From positions 620,001 to 684,000 of the forward strand of contig NZ_CALPBY010000001.1 in NCBI RefSeq assembly GCF_943181405.1: a stretch of 64,000 nucleotides of DNA. Direction: 5' to 3'. Of the stretch, positions 42,247 to 51,202 are shown piece by piece. The notes under the pieces were generated by a model. It was given only the letters and a program-made list of their open reading frames with translations, was not told where the DNA came from and searched no databases. The DNA comes from Cellulosimicrobium sp. Marseille-Q4280. GTDB lineage: Bacteria; Actinomycetota; Actinomycetes; Actinomycetales; Cellulomonadaceae. Position numbers and translations under genes: made by a program. How positions within the stretch are numbered: the first letter of the stretch is position 1; each line of letters starts with the position of its first letter.

Positions 42247-43032
42247 GTGTCGACTACCCAGGGCACCACCCCCGCGATCGAGTTCCGCGACGTCGTCAAG
42301 CGGTTCGGCGACAACGTCGTGCTCGACGGCCTGAGCTTCAGCGTCGCCAAGGGCGACCGCGTGACGCTCATCGGGCCGTCGGGCTCCGGCAAGACGACGA
42401 TCCTGCGCCTGCTCATGACCCTCGAGGAGTCGGACGGCGGGCTCATCCTCATCGACGGCGACCCGTACACGCACGAGTACCGCGGCCAGAAGCGGGTCGA
42501 GGTGCCCGAGAAGCGGCGGCGCGTCGTGCGCAACCGTGTCGGGATGGTCTTCCAGCAGTTCAACCTGTTCCCGAACATGACGGTGCTCGAGAACATCATC
42601 GAGGCGCCCGTGCACGTGCTCAAGCAGCCGAAGGGCGAGGCGATCGCCCGCGCGGAGCAGCTGCTCGAGCAGGTCGGGATGTCGGACAAGCGCGACTTCC
42701 GGACCAACCAGCTCTCGGGCGGCCAGCAGCAGCGCGTCGCCATCGCGCGGGCGCTCGCGATGGACCCCGAGATCCTCCTGCTCGACGAGGTCACGTCCGC
42801 GCTCGACCCCGAGATCGTCGCCGACGTCCTCGGGGTGCTGCGCGAGATCGCCGAGACGACGGACATCACGATGCTCCTCGTGACGCACGAGATGCAGTTC
42901 GCGCGCGACGTGTCGAACCGCGTGCTGATGTTCGACCACGGGCACATCATCGAGGAGGCTCACCCCGAGACGATGTTCACCAACCCGACCCACGAGCGCA
43001 CGCAGGAGTTCCTCAAGGCCGTCCTCGGCTGA
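42247..43032 (+). CDS. ehuA: ectoine-type ABC transporter ATPase
   Basis: 261 aa from GTG 42247, which has GGAG about 6 nt upstream and gives the usual family length. The frame is open further up (GTG 42178, TTG 42169) with a Pro/Asp-rich 23-26-residue extension, so a longer form is possible. Walker A LIGPSGSGKTTI, signature QLSGGQQQRVAIARAL, Walker B EILLLDEVTSALD, H-loop VTHEM. It energises the EhuCD channel. Confidence 0.85.
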   Translation: MSTTQGTTPAIEFRDVVKRFGDNVVLDGLSFSVAKGDRVTLIGPSGSGKTTILRLLMTLEESDGGLILIDGDPYTHEYRGQKRVEVPEKRRRVVRNRVGMVFQQFNLFPNMTVLENIIEAPVHVLKQPKGEAIARAEQLLEQVGMSDKRDFRTNQLSGGQQQRVAIARALAMDPEILLLDEVTSALDPEIVADVLGVLREIAETTDITMLLVTHEMQFARDVSNRVLMFDHGHIIEEAHPETMFTNPTHERTQEFLKAVLG

Positions 43033-43073
43033 CGTTCGCCCGTGCTCGGGTCCGCGGCCGACGGTTCCGCGAG

Positions 43074-43305
43074 GGGCGGGGCGGGTCTACCATCCGCCGC
43101 TCGTCCCTCGCGGCTCCCGCCAGACCCACCACGACCCGGCGCCCCCACCCCACCCACCTGTGCCGCGTCACCTCGGTCCGTGGTTCCGCGAGGGAGGACC
43201 GTGGTCCGGCGAGGTAGCACCGCGGTCGCGCGACGTAGCACCGAGGTTGCGCGAGGTAGTACGCCGGTAGCGCGAGGCAGCACCGTGGGTGCGGGCGGTC
43301 GCGCC
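43074..43305 (+). repeat. composite dispersed repeat, copy A (core plus 21-bp-period array)
   Basis: Core 43074-43149 (containing GCGGGTCTACCATCCG, CCTCGCGGC, CCCGCCAGACCC and CACGACCC) is shared, inverted, with 58543-58620. About 30 bp later a 21-bp-period array runs 43180-43200, 43201-43221, 43222-43242, 43243-43263, 43264-43284 and a degraded sixth unit to 43305; the consensus contains GCGAGGTAGCACC. There are no spacers between units. It occupies most of the gap between convergent ehuA and the YbbN-like gene. Confidence 0.75.
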
Positions 43306-43317
43306 GTGGTCCGTGGA

Positions 43318-43361
43318 CGACGGCGGCCCGGTCACCTGAGGAGGTGACCGGGCCGCCGTCG
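43318..43361. terminator. bidirectional terminator hairpin
   Basis: Perfect 20-nt arms (43318-43337 starting CGACGGCGGCCC, 43342-43361 ending GGGCCGCCGTCG) around a GAGG tetraloop, 12 bp before the YbbN-like stop. It serves the ehu operon, the YbbN-like gene or both. Confidence 0.85.
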
Positions 43362-43373
43362 GGCTGCTGAGTG

Positions 43374-44321
43374 TCAGTAGAGGCTGATCGCGAGGCGCTG
43401 GCGGGCCTTGCCGACGCGCGGGTCGGTGGGGCCGACGACCTCGAAGTAGTCGAGGAGGCGGACGCGGATCTTCTCCTTCGCGTCGGCGTCGGCACCCGGC
43501 AGGAGGTCGAGGAGGCGACCCAGCGCGTCGTCGACCTTGCCCCCGAGGAGGTCGAGGTCGGCGACGGCGAGCTGGGCGTTCACGTCGGACGGCGCGTCGG
43601 CCGCGGCCGAGCGCACGGCGCCCAGGTCCGCGTCGCGCGTGCGCCGCAGGAGGTGGACCTGCGCGAGCCCGGCGACGGCGAGGGCGTCCTTCGGGTCCTG
43701 CTTGATGGCCTTCTCGTAGGCTGCGACCGCGGTGTCGAGGTCGTCGCGCTCGATCGCGTCGAACGCCTCCTGGTGCAGCGGCGGCAGCTCCGGCTCGGGC
43801 TCCGCGACCGGCTCCGCGGCGTCGTCGGCGGGCGCGCCGTCCGGGGACGGGACGCGACCCGTGACGCCGTTGGCCTCGGCGGCCTGGAGGACCTGGTCGA
43901 GCACCTCGCGGATCTGCTCGACGGGCGCGGCGCCCTGGAACAACGGCAGCGGCTGGCCCTGCAGCACGGCCACGACGGTCGGGACGCCCTGGACCTGGAA
44001 CGCGGCGGCGACCTGCGGGTACGCCTGGGCGTCGACGCGCGCGAGCAGGAAACGGCCCGCGTACTGGTCGGCGAGGGCGCCGAGGTCCGTGCCGATCTGG
44101 GCGTTCGCCTGGTCGGTCGGGATCCAGAGCAGGACGACGACCGGGTACTGCGCGGAGTCCTGGACGAGCTGCGGGAACGTCTCGTCGGTGACGTCGACGA
44201 CGTAGCCTCCCGCGGCCGGCGCACCGCCCTCCGCACCCGGCGGAGGGGCCTGCGGGCGGGTGAGCGCGGACAGGTCGACCGCGCCGCGCACGTCGAAGGT
44301 GGGCTGGGTGGGTTCGCTCAT
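43374..44321 (-). CDS. YbbN/CnoX-like thioredoxin-TPR protein lacking CxxC
   Basis: 315 aa. A thioredoxin-fold domain (about 40-150: VVDVTDETFPQLVQDSAQYP, VVLLWIPTDQANAQIG, FQVQGVPTVVAVLQGQPL) is followed by an acidic linker and TPR-like helices (HQEAFDAIERDDLDTAVAAY, AIKQDPKDALAVAGLA, DDALGRLLDLLPGAD). The active-site CxxC is replaced by WIPTDQ, so it is not redox active; a holdase or co-chaperone role as in YbbN is the likely one. Confidence 0.85.
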   Translation of the reverse strand: MSEPTQPTFDVRGAVDLSALTRPQAPPPGAEGGAPAAGGYVVDVTDETFPQLVQDSAQYPVVVLLWIPTDQANAQIGTDLGALADQYAGRFLLARVDAQAYPQVAAAFQVQGVPTVVAVLQGQPLPLFQGAAPVEQIREVLDQVLQAAEANGVTGRVPSPDGAPADDAAEPVAEPEPELPPLHQEAFDAIERDDLDTAVAAYEKAIKQDPKDALAVAGLAQVHLLRRTRDADLGAVRSAAADAPSDVNAQLAVADLDLLGGKVDDALGRLLDLLPGADADAKEKIRVRLLDYFEVVGPTDPRVGKARQRLAISLY

Positions 44322-44340
44322 GGATGCATCCTACGGAGCG

Positions 44341-45297
44341 TCAGGCGTTGGCCGCCGACGTCGCGACGTGCTCCGTCCCGAGCACCTGCATCTGCTCCTC
44401 CGAGTCCGCCGGCGGCACGTAGATCGCCACGACGTCGCGGTAGCCGACCTTGAGGACGTTGGTCGTCCCCGCCGAGCCGAAGAGCGCCTTCACGGACTCC
44501 GTGTCGGGCGGGACCTGCGCCCCGTCCTCGGCCGTCATGGACTCGGCGGAGGTCATCGTGCCGACGACGAGCGCGCCGCCGTCCGCCGTGCGCACCGACC
44601 GTACGGGCTGGTCCGGGTCGGGCGTGAAGGTCAGGGTGTACTTCCCGGCCGCCGGGGCGAGCGCGTCGTTCCACACCTTGGCCCGCTCCGCGAGCTGCGC
44701 GCGGAACGAGTCGTCCGGGAAGGACGCGGCGAAGCTCGACGACGACCCCACGTTGAGCACGTCGGCGTACTGCGCGACGGCATCGGTCGGCGTGACGAGG
44801 AGCGAGTCGTCGTCGGGCGCGACGGCCTCGCTCCCGATGGTCGGTGCCGCGAAGCTCGGCAGGGTCGTGCTCGGGAAGAGCCGCACCCATCCCCACAGCT
44901 CGTACTGGTCACGCGCCCCGTCCTGCTCGTAGACGCTGAGGCGCGGCGGCTGGAGGCTCTCCGGCTGCACGCTCACGCCGTACGACGTGCGGGGCCACGT
45001 CTGCGTCGTGGGGATGACCACCTGCTGCACGTCGGTCGGGAGCTCGGTGACCAGGTCCGCGTTCCCACGCGCCTTGGCGACGTCGAGCTGGCTCGTGCGG
45101 ATGGCGAGCGCCGGCCCGGTGACGCGGCCCTCGAGCAGCTCCGGGTCGGTGGCCGCCCCGGCCTCCTCCAGCGTCGTCCCGACCGCGGCGAGGACGTCGT
45201 CCTGCTGGGTCTCGTCGAGGACGGGCGGCGGGGTCGCGGGGGTCTCCTCGGGCTGCGGCGTGGGGACCGGTGCGGCACAGCCCGCGAGCAGGACCAT
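44341..45297 (-). CDS. putative lipoprotein, N-terminus probably frameshifted
   Basis: The readable frame starts at ATG 45297 with MVLLAGCAAP, a lipobox with almost no signal peptide before it. In the same frame upstream are PALAALPSPAAAATAG codons, an ideal hydrophobic core, but no start codon before a stop. ATG 45370, one frame away, would supply MRTPHR and overlaps the stop of the upstream gene as ATGA. A single extra base (or two missing) between about 45300 and 45360 would join them into a normal lipoprotein signal. The mature part of about 310 residues has no family I recognise; an NTF2- or outer-layer-type role cannot be assigned. Confidence 0.6.
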   Translation of the reverse strand: MVLLAGCAAPVPTPQPEETPATPPPVLDETQQDDVLAAVGTTLEEAGAATDPELLEGRVTGPALAIRTSQLDVAKARGNADLVTELPTDVQQVVIPTTQTWPRTSYGVSVQPESLQPPRLSVYEQDGARDQYELWGWVRLFPSTTLPSFAAPTIGSEAVAPDDDSLLVTPTDAVAQYADVLNVGSSSSFAASFPDDSFRAQLAERAKVWNDALAPAAGKYTLTFTPDPDQPVRSVRTADGGALVVGTMTSAESMTAEDGAQVPPDTESVKALFGSAGTTNVLKVGYRDVVAIYVPPADSEEQMQVLGTEHVATSAANA

Positions 45298-45366
45298 GCC
45301 GGCGGTCGCGGCGGCCGCCGGAGAGGGGAGTGCGGCGAGGGCGGGCGGTGGTGCGGTGCGGCGTCC

Positions 45367-46561
45367 TCATCGTGTGGCGTCCTTCGTCTCGTCCTCGTCG
45401 CGCGTGGCCTCGGGCGCCGGGGCGGCGCTGAAGCCCCGGCGCCGGGGGCCAGGCGTCCGCGCGGGTCACGGCGCTGTCCTGCTCCGTCGGGTGGGCGGCA
45501 CCCGGGTCCACGACGGGCTGGGCCGCGGTCTTGGGGCGGCGGTCGCGCGGCACCACGGGGATCTGTCCGGTCAGCCAGGCGCGCCGGGGCTTCTGCGCCT
45601 TGGCCTGCTGCTCGGCGAGCCGGTCCGCCTCCTCGCGCTCGCGCAGCTCGCGACGCGTGAGCATCCGGACCTGCGCGGTGTCGGTCGGCGCCTCGCCGGG
45701 CGCGTCGTCCGACCCCTGGCCCGACGTCGCGGTGCCGCCGGCCGCCCCTGCGCCCGGTGCCGCTGCGGTCGCCGACCGGTTGCCGGCGGTCTTGCGCTGC
45801 GGGCGCATCCCGGCGGCGCCGATCCCCAGGCCGAGCAGGATCAGGACGATCCCGCCGATCACGCCGGGCCACAGGAAGGGCGTCTCGACCTCGCGCGGCC
45901 AGGAGAGCTCGATCGTCGGCGCGACCGCGCCCTCTCCCACGCCGGCGGCGAGGAGCTGCCAGCGCCCCGGCTGGTCGTCCCAGCGCAGGGTCACCGCGCC
46001 GGTCCCGGTGGCCTCGGCGACCCACATGTCGGAGCCGGCGGGGTCCACGCCGACGACGGGCTCCTCCTCCGAGGTCTCACCGTCCGCGGGCGTCTCGCCC
46101 TCGGCAGGCGTCTCACCCTCGGCAGGCTCCTCGGTCTCCGCGGGCGTCTCGGTCTCTGCCGCCTCGCCCTCGGCGGGAGTCTCGGTCGACGCCTCGCCGT
46201 CCGCGGGGGCCTCGGACTCCGGGTCCTCCGGGACGACGGCGCTCGTGGCGAGACGGTCCCAGTCCGCGAGACCGGTGACGGCCCCGTGCGGGTCCTCGCC
46301 GACCCAACCGGTGACGTCGACCTCGCGACCGATCGCCAGGGTCACCTGCTGCTCGTCGGGCACCGTCGCGCGGATCGTCACGCCGTCGTCCACGAGGTCG
46401 AGGACCCCGGGTTCGGTGACGAGCAGCGTGCCCTCGCCGTCGAACGCCGTGGTCGCGGCGACCGTGTCGCTGTCCCGCCAGACCGTGGCGGACGCGACGC
46501 CGAGACCCACCGCGACGAGCCCTCCCACGATCAGGACGGCGGCGATGATTCGTTGCAGCAC
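45367..46561 (-). CDS. membrane protein with Glu/Thr/Pro repeat linker, C-terminus probably frameshifted
   Basis: GTG 46561 follows AAGGGA and starts VLQRIIAAVLIVGGLVAVGLG (TM1). An extracytoplasmic domain of about 85 residues leads to an acidic repeat linker (PAEGETPAEGETPADGET), a second folded segment, TM2 (FLWPGVIGGIVLILLGLGIG) and a charged cytoplasmic tail. Read literally the frame runs on to 44909 through the lipoprotein gene in the wrong frame. Shifting by one base near the G/C run at 45448-45465 gives FSAAPAPEATRDEDETKDAT and a stop at 45367 overlapping the next ATG, so that is taken as the true end. No known family. Confidence 0.55.
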
Positions 46562-46938
46562 CGAGTGTTCCCTTCGTCGACCGACGTTCAAGGATAGGTG
46601 CGAACGCCCTCGTGGATCGACCTGCGGGCGCTCGCGGTGGATCTCTCACCAACCGTTCACGACACGGCCGCGAGCCGGTCCCCAGGCTGTCACGGCGGCG
46701 CGGCACGAGCCCGGCGAGGGGTAGTCCGGGCCCCGCGCGGGAGGCCGGGCGCCGCCCCGCGAAGAGTCCCCGCACCCTTCACGGTGTGAGCCATTCCGGG
46801 TATTCAGGACAGCGGCCCTCCCCGTATCCTGGACGGACCACGTGGGGCCGCGGCGCGGACCGCCGCCCTCCGACCAGCGCTGGAGGGCACCTCGCCCAGC
46901 GGTGGAGTCCACGACGCACCACACCGGAGGTCATCGAC
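46562..46938. other. divergent intergenic region
   Basis: About 375 bp between the divergent membrane-protein and DivIVA-like genes. No gene is convincing. TATCCT at 46825-46830 is a possible -10 for the rightward gene. Nothing else is recognisable. Confidence 0.35.
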
Positions 46939-48369
46939 GTGTCCGACGAGCGCACGCTCTTCCCCATCACCATGCGCGGCTACGACCGCGTCCAGGTCGA
47001 GGCCCAGCTGGCGAGGCTGGAGAAGGCGCTCGAGGACGCGCGCTCGCGGCTGGAGTCGTCCGACGGCCGGATCATGCAGCTGACGACCGAGCTCGGGGAC
47101 GCGCAGCGCCAGCTGCGCGAGGCGGACCGTCCGTCGTACGCGGGGCTCGGGTCGCGGATCGAGCAGCTCATGCGCTCCGCGGAGGAGCAGTCCGCGGACA
47201 TCCTCTCCCAGGCGAACGCCCAGGCCGCCGACATCATGGCGCGGGCCAAGCTGTCCGCGGGCCAGGTGCGCTCGCGCGCCGAGAACGAGGTCGCGGAGCT
47301 GCTCAACAGCGCGCGCCTCGAGGCGGAGGAGATCCGCACCACGAGCGCCTCGGAGGTCGAGAGCACGCTCGTGGGAGCCCAGCGCCGCGCCGAGGAGCTC
47401 GTGGGCTCCGCGGAGCGCGAGGCCGCACGCATCCAGAGCGCGATCGCCACGGAGGAGAGCGAGCGGCGTGCGTCGCTCGAGCGCGAGCTGGGGACGCTGC
47501 GCGCGTCCGTCGAGCGCGAGACCACGGAGCTGCGCGTCGGCACGGAGCGCGAGGCCGCGGAGCTGCGGGCCCGGGTCGCAGCCGAGACCGCGGCACAGCG
47601 CGAGGCGGCGGACCGCGAGACGTCCGAGCTGCTGGAGAACGCGCGTCGCGAGGCACAGCGCCAGGTCGACGAGGCACAGCGCAAGGCGTCGGAGGCCGCG
47701 AACGCCGTGACGTCCGAGATGGAGGAGCTCCGCGACCGGGCCCGGACCGCGCTGGCGGACGCCGAGCTCGAGGTGGTCCGTCGCCGCGAGGAGGCCGAGC
47801 AGGAGAACGCCGCGCGTCACCTCGCCGCCAAGACCGAGACCGAGAAGCTCGTCGCGACCGCGGAGGAGCACGCGTCCGAGGCCGAGAAGCGTGTGGCTCT
47901 CGCTCTCGAGCAGGCCGAGAAGGTGCGCGCCGAGTCGGACGCGTACGTCAAGGACCTCATGCAGAACGCCCGGCGCAACGCGGACCGCGTGGTCGCCGAG
48001 GCGCGCGAGTTCGCGGAGCAGACGGTGGGCGACGCGAAGGCGGAGGCCGAGCAGCAGCGCGCCGTCGCGCAGCGCCAGCTCGAGGACCTCACGCGTCAGC
48101 ACGACTCGATCAACACCTACCTCGACGAGCTCCGCGGTCTGCTCGCCAGCGACACGGAGGGCGGCTCGAAGGCCGCGCCCCGGACCGACGCCGTCCCGGC
48201 GGGCACGCCCGCGCAGCAGGCGCGGGCCGCGCAGCTCGTGACGGCCGAGGTCCCCGAGGTCGCCGAGGAGCCGGCGAAGCCCGTCGCCACGGTCGAGGCG
48301 CCCCGGCGCGGAGCTCCGAAGGTCCCGGCACCCTCCGACCGTGGGACCGACGCGCCCGCCAAGGCCTGA
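46939..48369 (+). CDS. DivIVA-domain coiled-coil protein (Scy/FilP-like)
   Basis: 476 aa. The N-terminus TLFPITMRGYDRVQVEAQLA is the DivIVA-type membrane-targeting motif. Residues about 25-410 are almost continuous heptad coiled coil rich in Ala, Glu and Arg, with repeats such as EEIRTTSASEVESTLVGAQR and AERELGTL-type segments. A Pro/Ala-rich tail ends the protein. Such proteins organise polar growth or the cytoskeleton in actinobacteria. GTG 46939 has GGAGG 8 nt upstream. The next gene starts 3 bp after the stop. Confidence 0.8.
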   Translation: MSDERTLFPITMRGYDRVQVEAQLARLEKALEDARSRLESSDGRIMQLTTELGDAQRQLREADRPSYAGLGSRIEQLMRSAEEQSADILSQANAQAADIMARAKLSAGQVRSRAENEVAELLNSARLEAEEIRTTSASEVESTLVGAQRRAEELVGSAEREAARIQSAIATEESERRASLERELGTLRASVERETTELRVGTEREAAELRARVAAETAAQREAADRETSELLENARREAQRQVDEAQRKASEAANAVTSEMEELRDRARTALADAELEVVRRREEAEQENAARHLAAKTETEKLVATAEEHASEAEKRVALALEQAEKVRAESDAYVKDLMQNARRNADRVVAEAREFAEQTVGDAKAEAEQQRAVAQRQLEDLTRQHDSINTYLDELRGLLASDTEGGSKAAPRTDAVPAGTPAQQARAAQLVTAEVPEVAEEPAKPVATVEAPRRGAPKVPAPSDRGTDAPAKA

Positions 48370-48372
48370 CCG

Positions 48373-48804
48373 ATGACGGACCCCGCCGCTGCCGACGCCG
48401 ACGCCTGGCGCCGGCAGCGGACGGAGGCGGCGGAGCACCAGCAGCGCGAGCTGGACCGCCGCCGGGCCCAGGAGTCGGCGGCAGCCCGCGCCCTCCTCGC
48501 CGGCTTCGTCGAGCGCGCCCGTGAGCGCGGCATCGAGCCCGAGTCGCTGCGTGCGCGGTCGTTCGACGGCCGCGCGACGTACCGCACCCCGGTGCTCGGG
48601 TGGTACCTGCGCAAGAACCGGTCGGTGGCCGTCGGGACGGACGGCGAGTTCTACGTGCTCGGGGTCCCGGCCAGCCTCGCCGCGCGCGTGCGCGGCGCGA
48701 CGCTCACGCCGTCGGACCCGCCGCTCGTGCTCGGCAAGGGCGGGCGGGACGGCGAGTCGATCGACCTCGCCGACGCGCTCGCGCTGGTCCTCGACGGGTC
48801 CTGA
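48373..48804 (+). CDS. conserved hypothetical protein
   Basis: 143 aa soluble protein. A charged N-terminal helix (DAWRRQRTEAAEHQQRELDR) leads to a compact domain with YRTPVLGWYLRKNRSVAVGT and EFYVLGVPASLAARVRGATL. I do not recognise a named family. It starts 3 bp after the DivIVA-like gene, so it is probably co-transcribed and may act in the same process. Confidence 0.65.
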   Translation: MTDPAAADADAWRRQRTEAAEHQQRELDRRRAQESAAARALLAGFVERARERGIEPESLRARSFDGRATYRTPVLGWYLRKNRSVAVGTDGEFYVLGVPASLAARVRGATLTPSDPPLVLGKGGRDGESIDLADALALVLDGS

Positions 48805-48840
48805 ACCCGGCGTCTCCTCCGCCCGTCACGACGCCGCCCG

Positions 48841-49641
48841 TCAGGACACCGCGCGCGCCAGGAGGTCGGCCAGCGCGTCCGCGACCGCAGCAGGGTCCTC
48901 GACCGCGCTCATGTGCCCGGCGCCCTGGACCTGGACGAGCTGCGCGTGCGGTGCCGCGGAGGCCATGTGCTCCGCCTCGGCGACCGGCGTGACCTGGTCC
49001 TCCTCGCCGACGACGATCGCGACCGGCCCGCCGAACCCCTCGAGCACGTGCGTCCGGTCGGGACGCGAGGCCATGGCCCGCTGCGACCACGCGACGCCGG
49101 TGGCCCGCTGGCTCCGGATCCACTCCTCGAGGCGAGACGTCAGGTGCTTGCGCGCCGCCTTGCTCGTCTCCCCGAGGAGCACCCCCGGCATGCCCAGCAC
49201 GGCGTCGACGGTCTGCTCGGACGTCACGCGGTCGGCGATGCGCAGCCTGTTCGCCCGCGCCTCGTCGGAGTCGGCGGTGGACTTCGTGTCGACGAGACCG
49301 AGGCCGGCGACGAGGTCCGGGTGCCGCTCGGCGAGCGCGAGGGCGACGTAGCCGCCCATGGACAGCCCGGCGACGACCGCCCGCGAGACGCCCGCCGCGC
49401 GCAAGGACTCGGCCGTCGCGTCCGCCGCAGCCTCGATCGACGGCACCTCCGACCCGAGCGGGCTCTGCCCGAGACCGGGCAGGTCCACCGCGACGACGGT
49501 CGGCTCACCGGGGAGCGCGGCGGCGACGTCGGACCACATGCGGTGGTCGACCGGGAAGCCGTGCAGGAGGACGAGCGGCAGGCCGGACCCGTCGCGGAGG
49601 GTGAACGTCTCGAGTCGTCCCTGGGGCCGTGCAGTCGTCAC
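48841..49641 (-). CDS. alpha/beta hydrolase
   Basis: 266 aa. Oxyanion motif LVLLHGFPVDHRMW, nucleophile VAGLSMGGYVALALAERHPD, acid Asp in GEEDQVTPVAEAEHM, His in GAGHMSAVEDPAAVADAL: a complete triad in the haloperoxidase/esterase-like group. GTG 49641 with GAGGAGG upstream is preferred over the longer in-frame start at 49668. Substrate unknown. Confidence 0.85.
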   Translation of the reverse strand: MTTARPQGRLETFTLRDGSGLPLVLLHGFPVDHRMWSDVAAALPGEPTVVAVDLPGLGQSPLGSEVPSIEAAADATAESLRAAGVSRAVVAGLSMGGYVALALAERHPDLVAGLGLVDTKSTADSDEARANRLRIADRVTSEQTVDAVLGMPGVLLGETSKAARKHLTSRLEEWIRSQRATGVAWSQRAMASRPDRTHVLEGFGGPVAIVVGEEDQVTPVAEAEHMASAAPHAQLVQVQGAGHMSAVEDPAAVADALADLLARAVS

Positions 49642-49746
49642 GTCGTCCTCCTCGTGTCGTCGGTGCATCCGTCCGGCTCCGTCACGCCGGGCGCGCCACC
49701 CTCCACGCTGCCACGGACCGGGCCTCCCTGCCGTGGCGGGCGCCGA

Positions 49747-50643
49747 TCAGTCCGCGACGCCGTCCCTGCGGCTCGCGTCGTAGCTCGCCTGGTCGGTGCT
49801 CTCCGTGTCCTGCTCGGCGGCACGCGACGCCCCTCCAGAGCCGGACCACGTCGTCGGCAGCGGCAGCGGGTGGCCGGGCAGGACGTGCCCGACGATCTCG
49901 TCGAGCACGCGCCGCACCGACGACTCCCCCACCCACAGGTGCTTCGCGTCCTCGACGCCGATGACCTCCGCCTGCCGTACACGCGCGAAGCGGCGGCGCG
50001 CCTCGTCCGGACGGAGGTAGTCGTCGAGCTCGGGGACGAGCACGACGAGCGGCTTGCCGAACGCGTCCCAGCGGTCGAGGTCCTCGTCCGTGGCGCGGTG
50101 CAGGGGCGGCGAGAGCAGGATCGCGCCCTCGACGGCCGGGTCCGCGCCGTGCTTGAGGGCGAGCTCCGTGCCGAACGACCACCCGACGAGCCAGGGGCGC
50201 GGCAGGTCGTGGAACTCGGCGTACTCGATCGCGGCGGCGACGTCGAAGCGCTCGGACTCGCCGCCGTCGAACGCGCCCTCGCTCGTGCCCCGGGGTGAGG
50301 ACGTGCCGCGCGTGTTGAACCGCAGCACCGCGAGGTCCGCGAGCGCCGGGAGTCGCCACGCCGCCTTGCGGTAGACGTGCGAGTCCATGTAGCCGCCGTG
50401 GGTCGGCAGCGGGTGCAGCGTGAGCAGGGTCGCCGCCGGGTCGCGCTCCTCGGGGAGGGCGAGCTCGCCGACGAGCGTCAGCCCGTCGGCGGTGTGGAGC
50501 TCGATGTCCTCCCGGCGCGCGGGAAGGACGGTGAGCGAGCGGATCGGGGTGGGATCGTCGGCGGAACCGACGGGACCGGCAGGGCCGGCGGTGCTGTCCG
50601 TGCCGGCGGGCCGGGCGGGCGCGGGATCGGGTGCGGTGCTCAT
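49747..50643 (-). CDS. alpha/beta hydrolase (dienelactone hydrolase-like)
   Basis: 298 aa. After a disordered Pro/Ala-rich start come EDIELHTADGLTLVGELALP, TLHPLPTHGGYMDSHVY, a nucleophile elbow WLVGWSFGTELALKHG, Asp in VPELDDYLRP and His in VEDAKHLWVGESS. The GWSFG elbow and HPLPTHGG resemble the alpha/beta hydrolases near PF12146/DLH. Complete triad; function unknown. Confidence 0.8.
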   Translation of the reverse strand: MSTAPDPAPARPAGTDSTAGPAGPVGSADDPTPIRSLTVLPARREDIELHTADGLTLVGELALPEERDPAATLLTLHPLPTHGGYMDSHVYRKAAWRLPALADLAVLRFNTRGTSSPRGTSEGAFDGGESERFDVAAAIEYAEFHDLPRPWLVGWSFGTELALKHGADPAVEGAILLSPPLHRATDEDLDRWDAFGKPLVVLVPELDDYLRPDEARRRFARVRQAEVIGVEDAKHLWVGESSVRRVLDEIVGHVLPGHPLPLPTTWSGSGGASRAAEQDTESTDQASYDASRRDGVAD

Positions 50644-50703
50644 CGGTTCGAGCGTAGTTCCTCGGCCCCGGTTCCTGGCCGACGGTTGCCGTGCGGTCGG
50701 TCG

Positions 50704-51009
50704 TCAGCGGGGACGACGGCGCCCGCGGGCCTGCCAGCACGCCGTGTGCCAGTGCCGGCGGTGCTCCAGGGCGGTCTGCGCACCGAAGAACGAGTCCTCC
50801 TGCCACGCGACGACGTGGCCCGTGCCGGGCGGGATCGTCTGGTTGCAGCCCGGGCACAGGTATGACTTGTCGGCGCCGCGGACCGTGCGGACCGACCACT
50901 CGCCGTCGGACCCGGACTCGCGGCGCGCTCCCCCGAGGGCGCGGTCGAGGTCGAGCGGGGCGGGCTCGGCGCTCCAGGGTCGCTTGCGGGACGGTCGACG
51001 GGACGGCAC
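50704..51009 (-). CDS. small zinc-ribbon-like protein
   Basis: 101 aa. A basic N-terminal segment is followed by CPGCNQTIPPGTGHVVAWQE and RRHWHTACW, i.e. CxxC then H and H-x3-C positions, a likely structural zinc site. This short protein type is widespread in actinobacteria but has no assigned function. GTG 51009 is the only start that keeps the whole domain; a purine-rich GGAGGGG lies directly before it. Confidence 0.65.
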   Translation of the reverse strand: MPSRRPSRKRPWSAEPAPLDLDRALGGARRESGSDGEWSVRTVRGADKSYLCPGCNQTIPPGTGHVVAWQEDSFFGAQTALEHRRHWHTACWQARGRRRPR

Positions 51010-51202
51010 CCCTCCATGATCCCCCGACGGCCGGGTCGTCACCGAACCCGGGCTCCCAGCGAGCGTCCAGACCGGACCGCTACAGTGTCCGGGCCGGTGC
51101 TGCACCCGAGGGTCGACCGCGTCGTCGTGACGTGGCTCGTCCGGTTGCGGCACAGACCCCGACGGCGCGCGCGTCGTCCCCTCGACCGAAGGACTCCCCC
51201 AC

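Noticed and set aside
43180-43305. CRISPR array
   Set aside because: The 21-bp units abut without spacers, diverge from one another and no cas genes are nearby; treated as a minisatellite-type repeat.
46090-46175. DNA-level tandem repeat as an independent element
   Set aside because: It is the coding sequence of the Glu/Thr/Pro linker in the membrane protein and keeps frame, so it is described with that gene.
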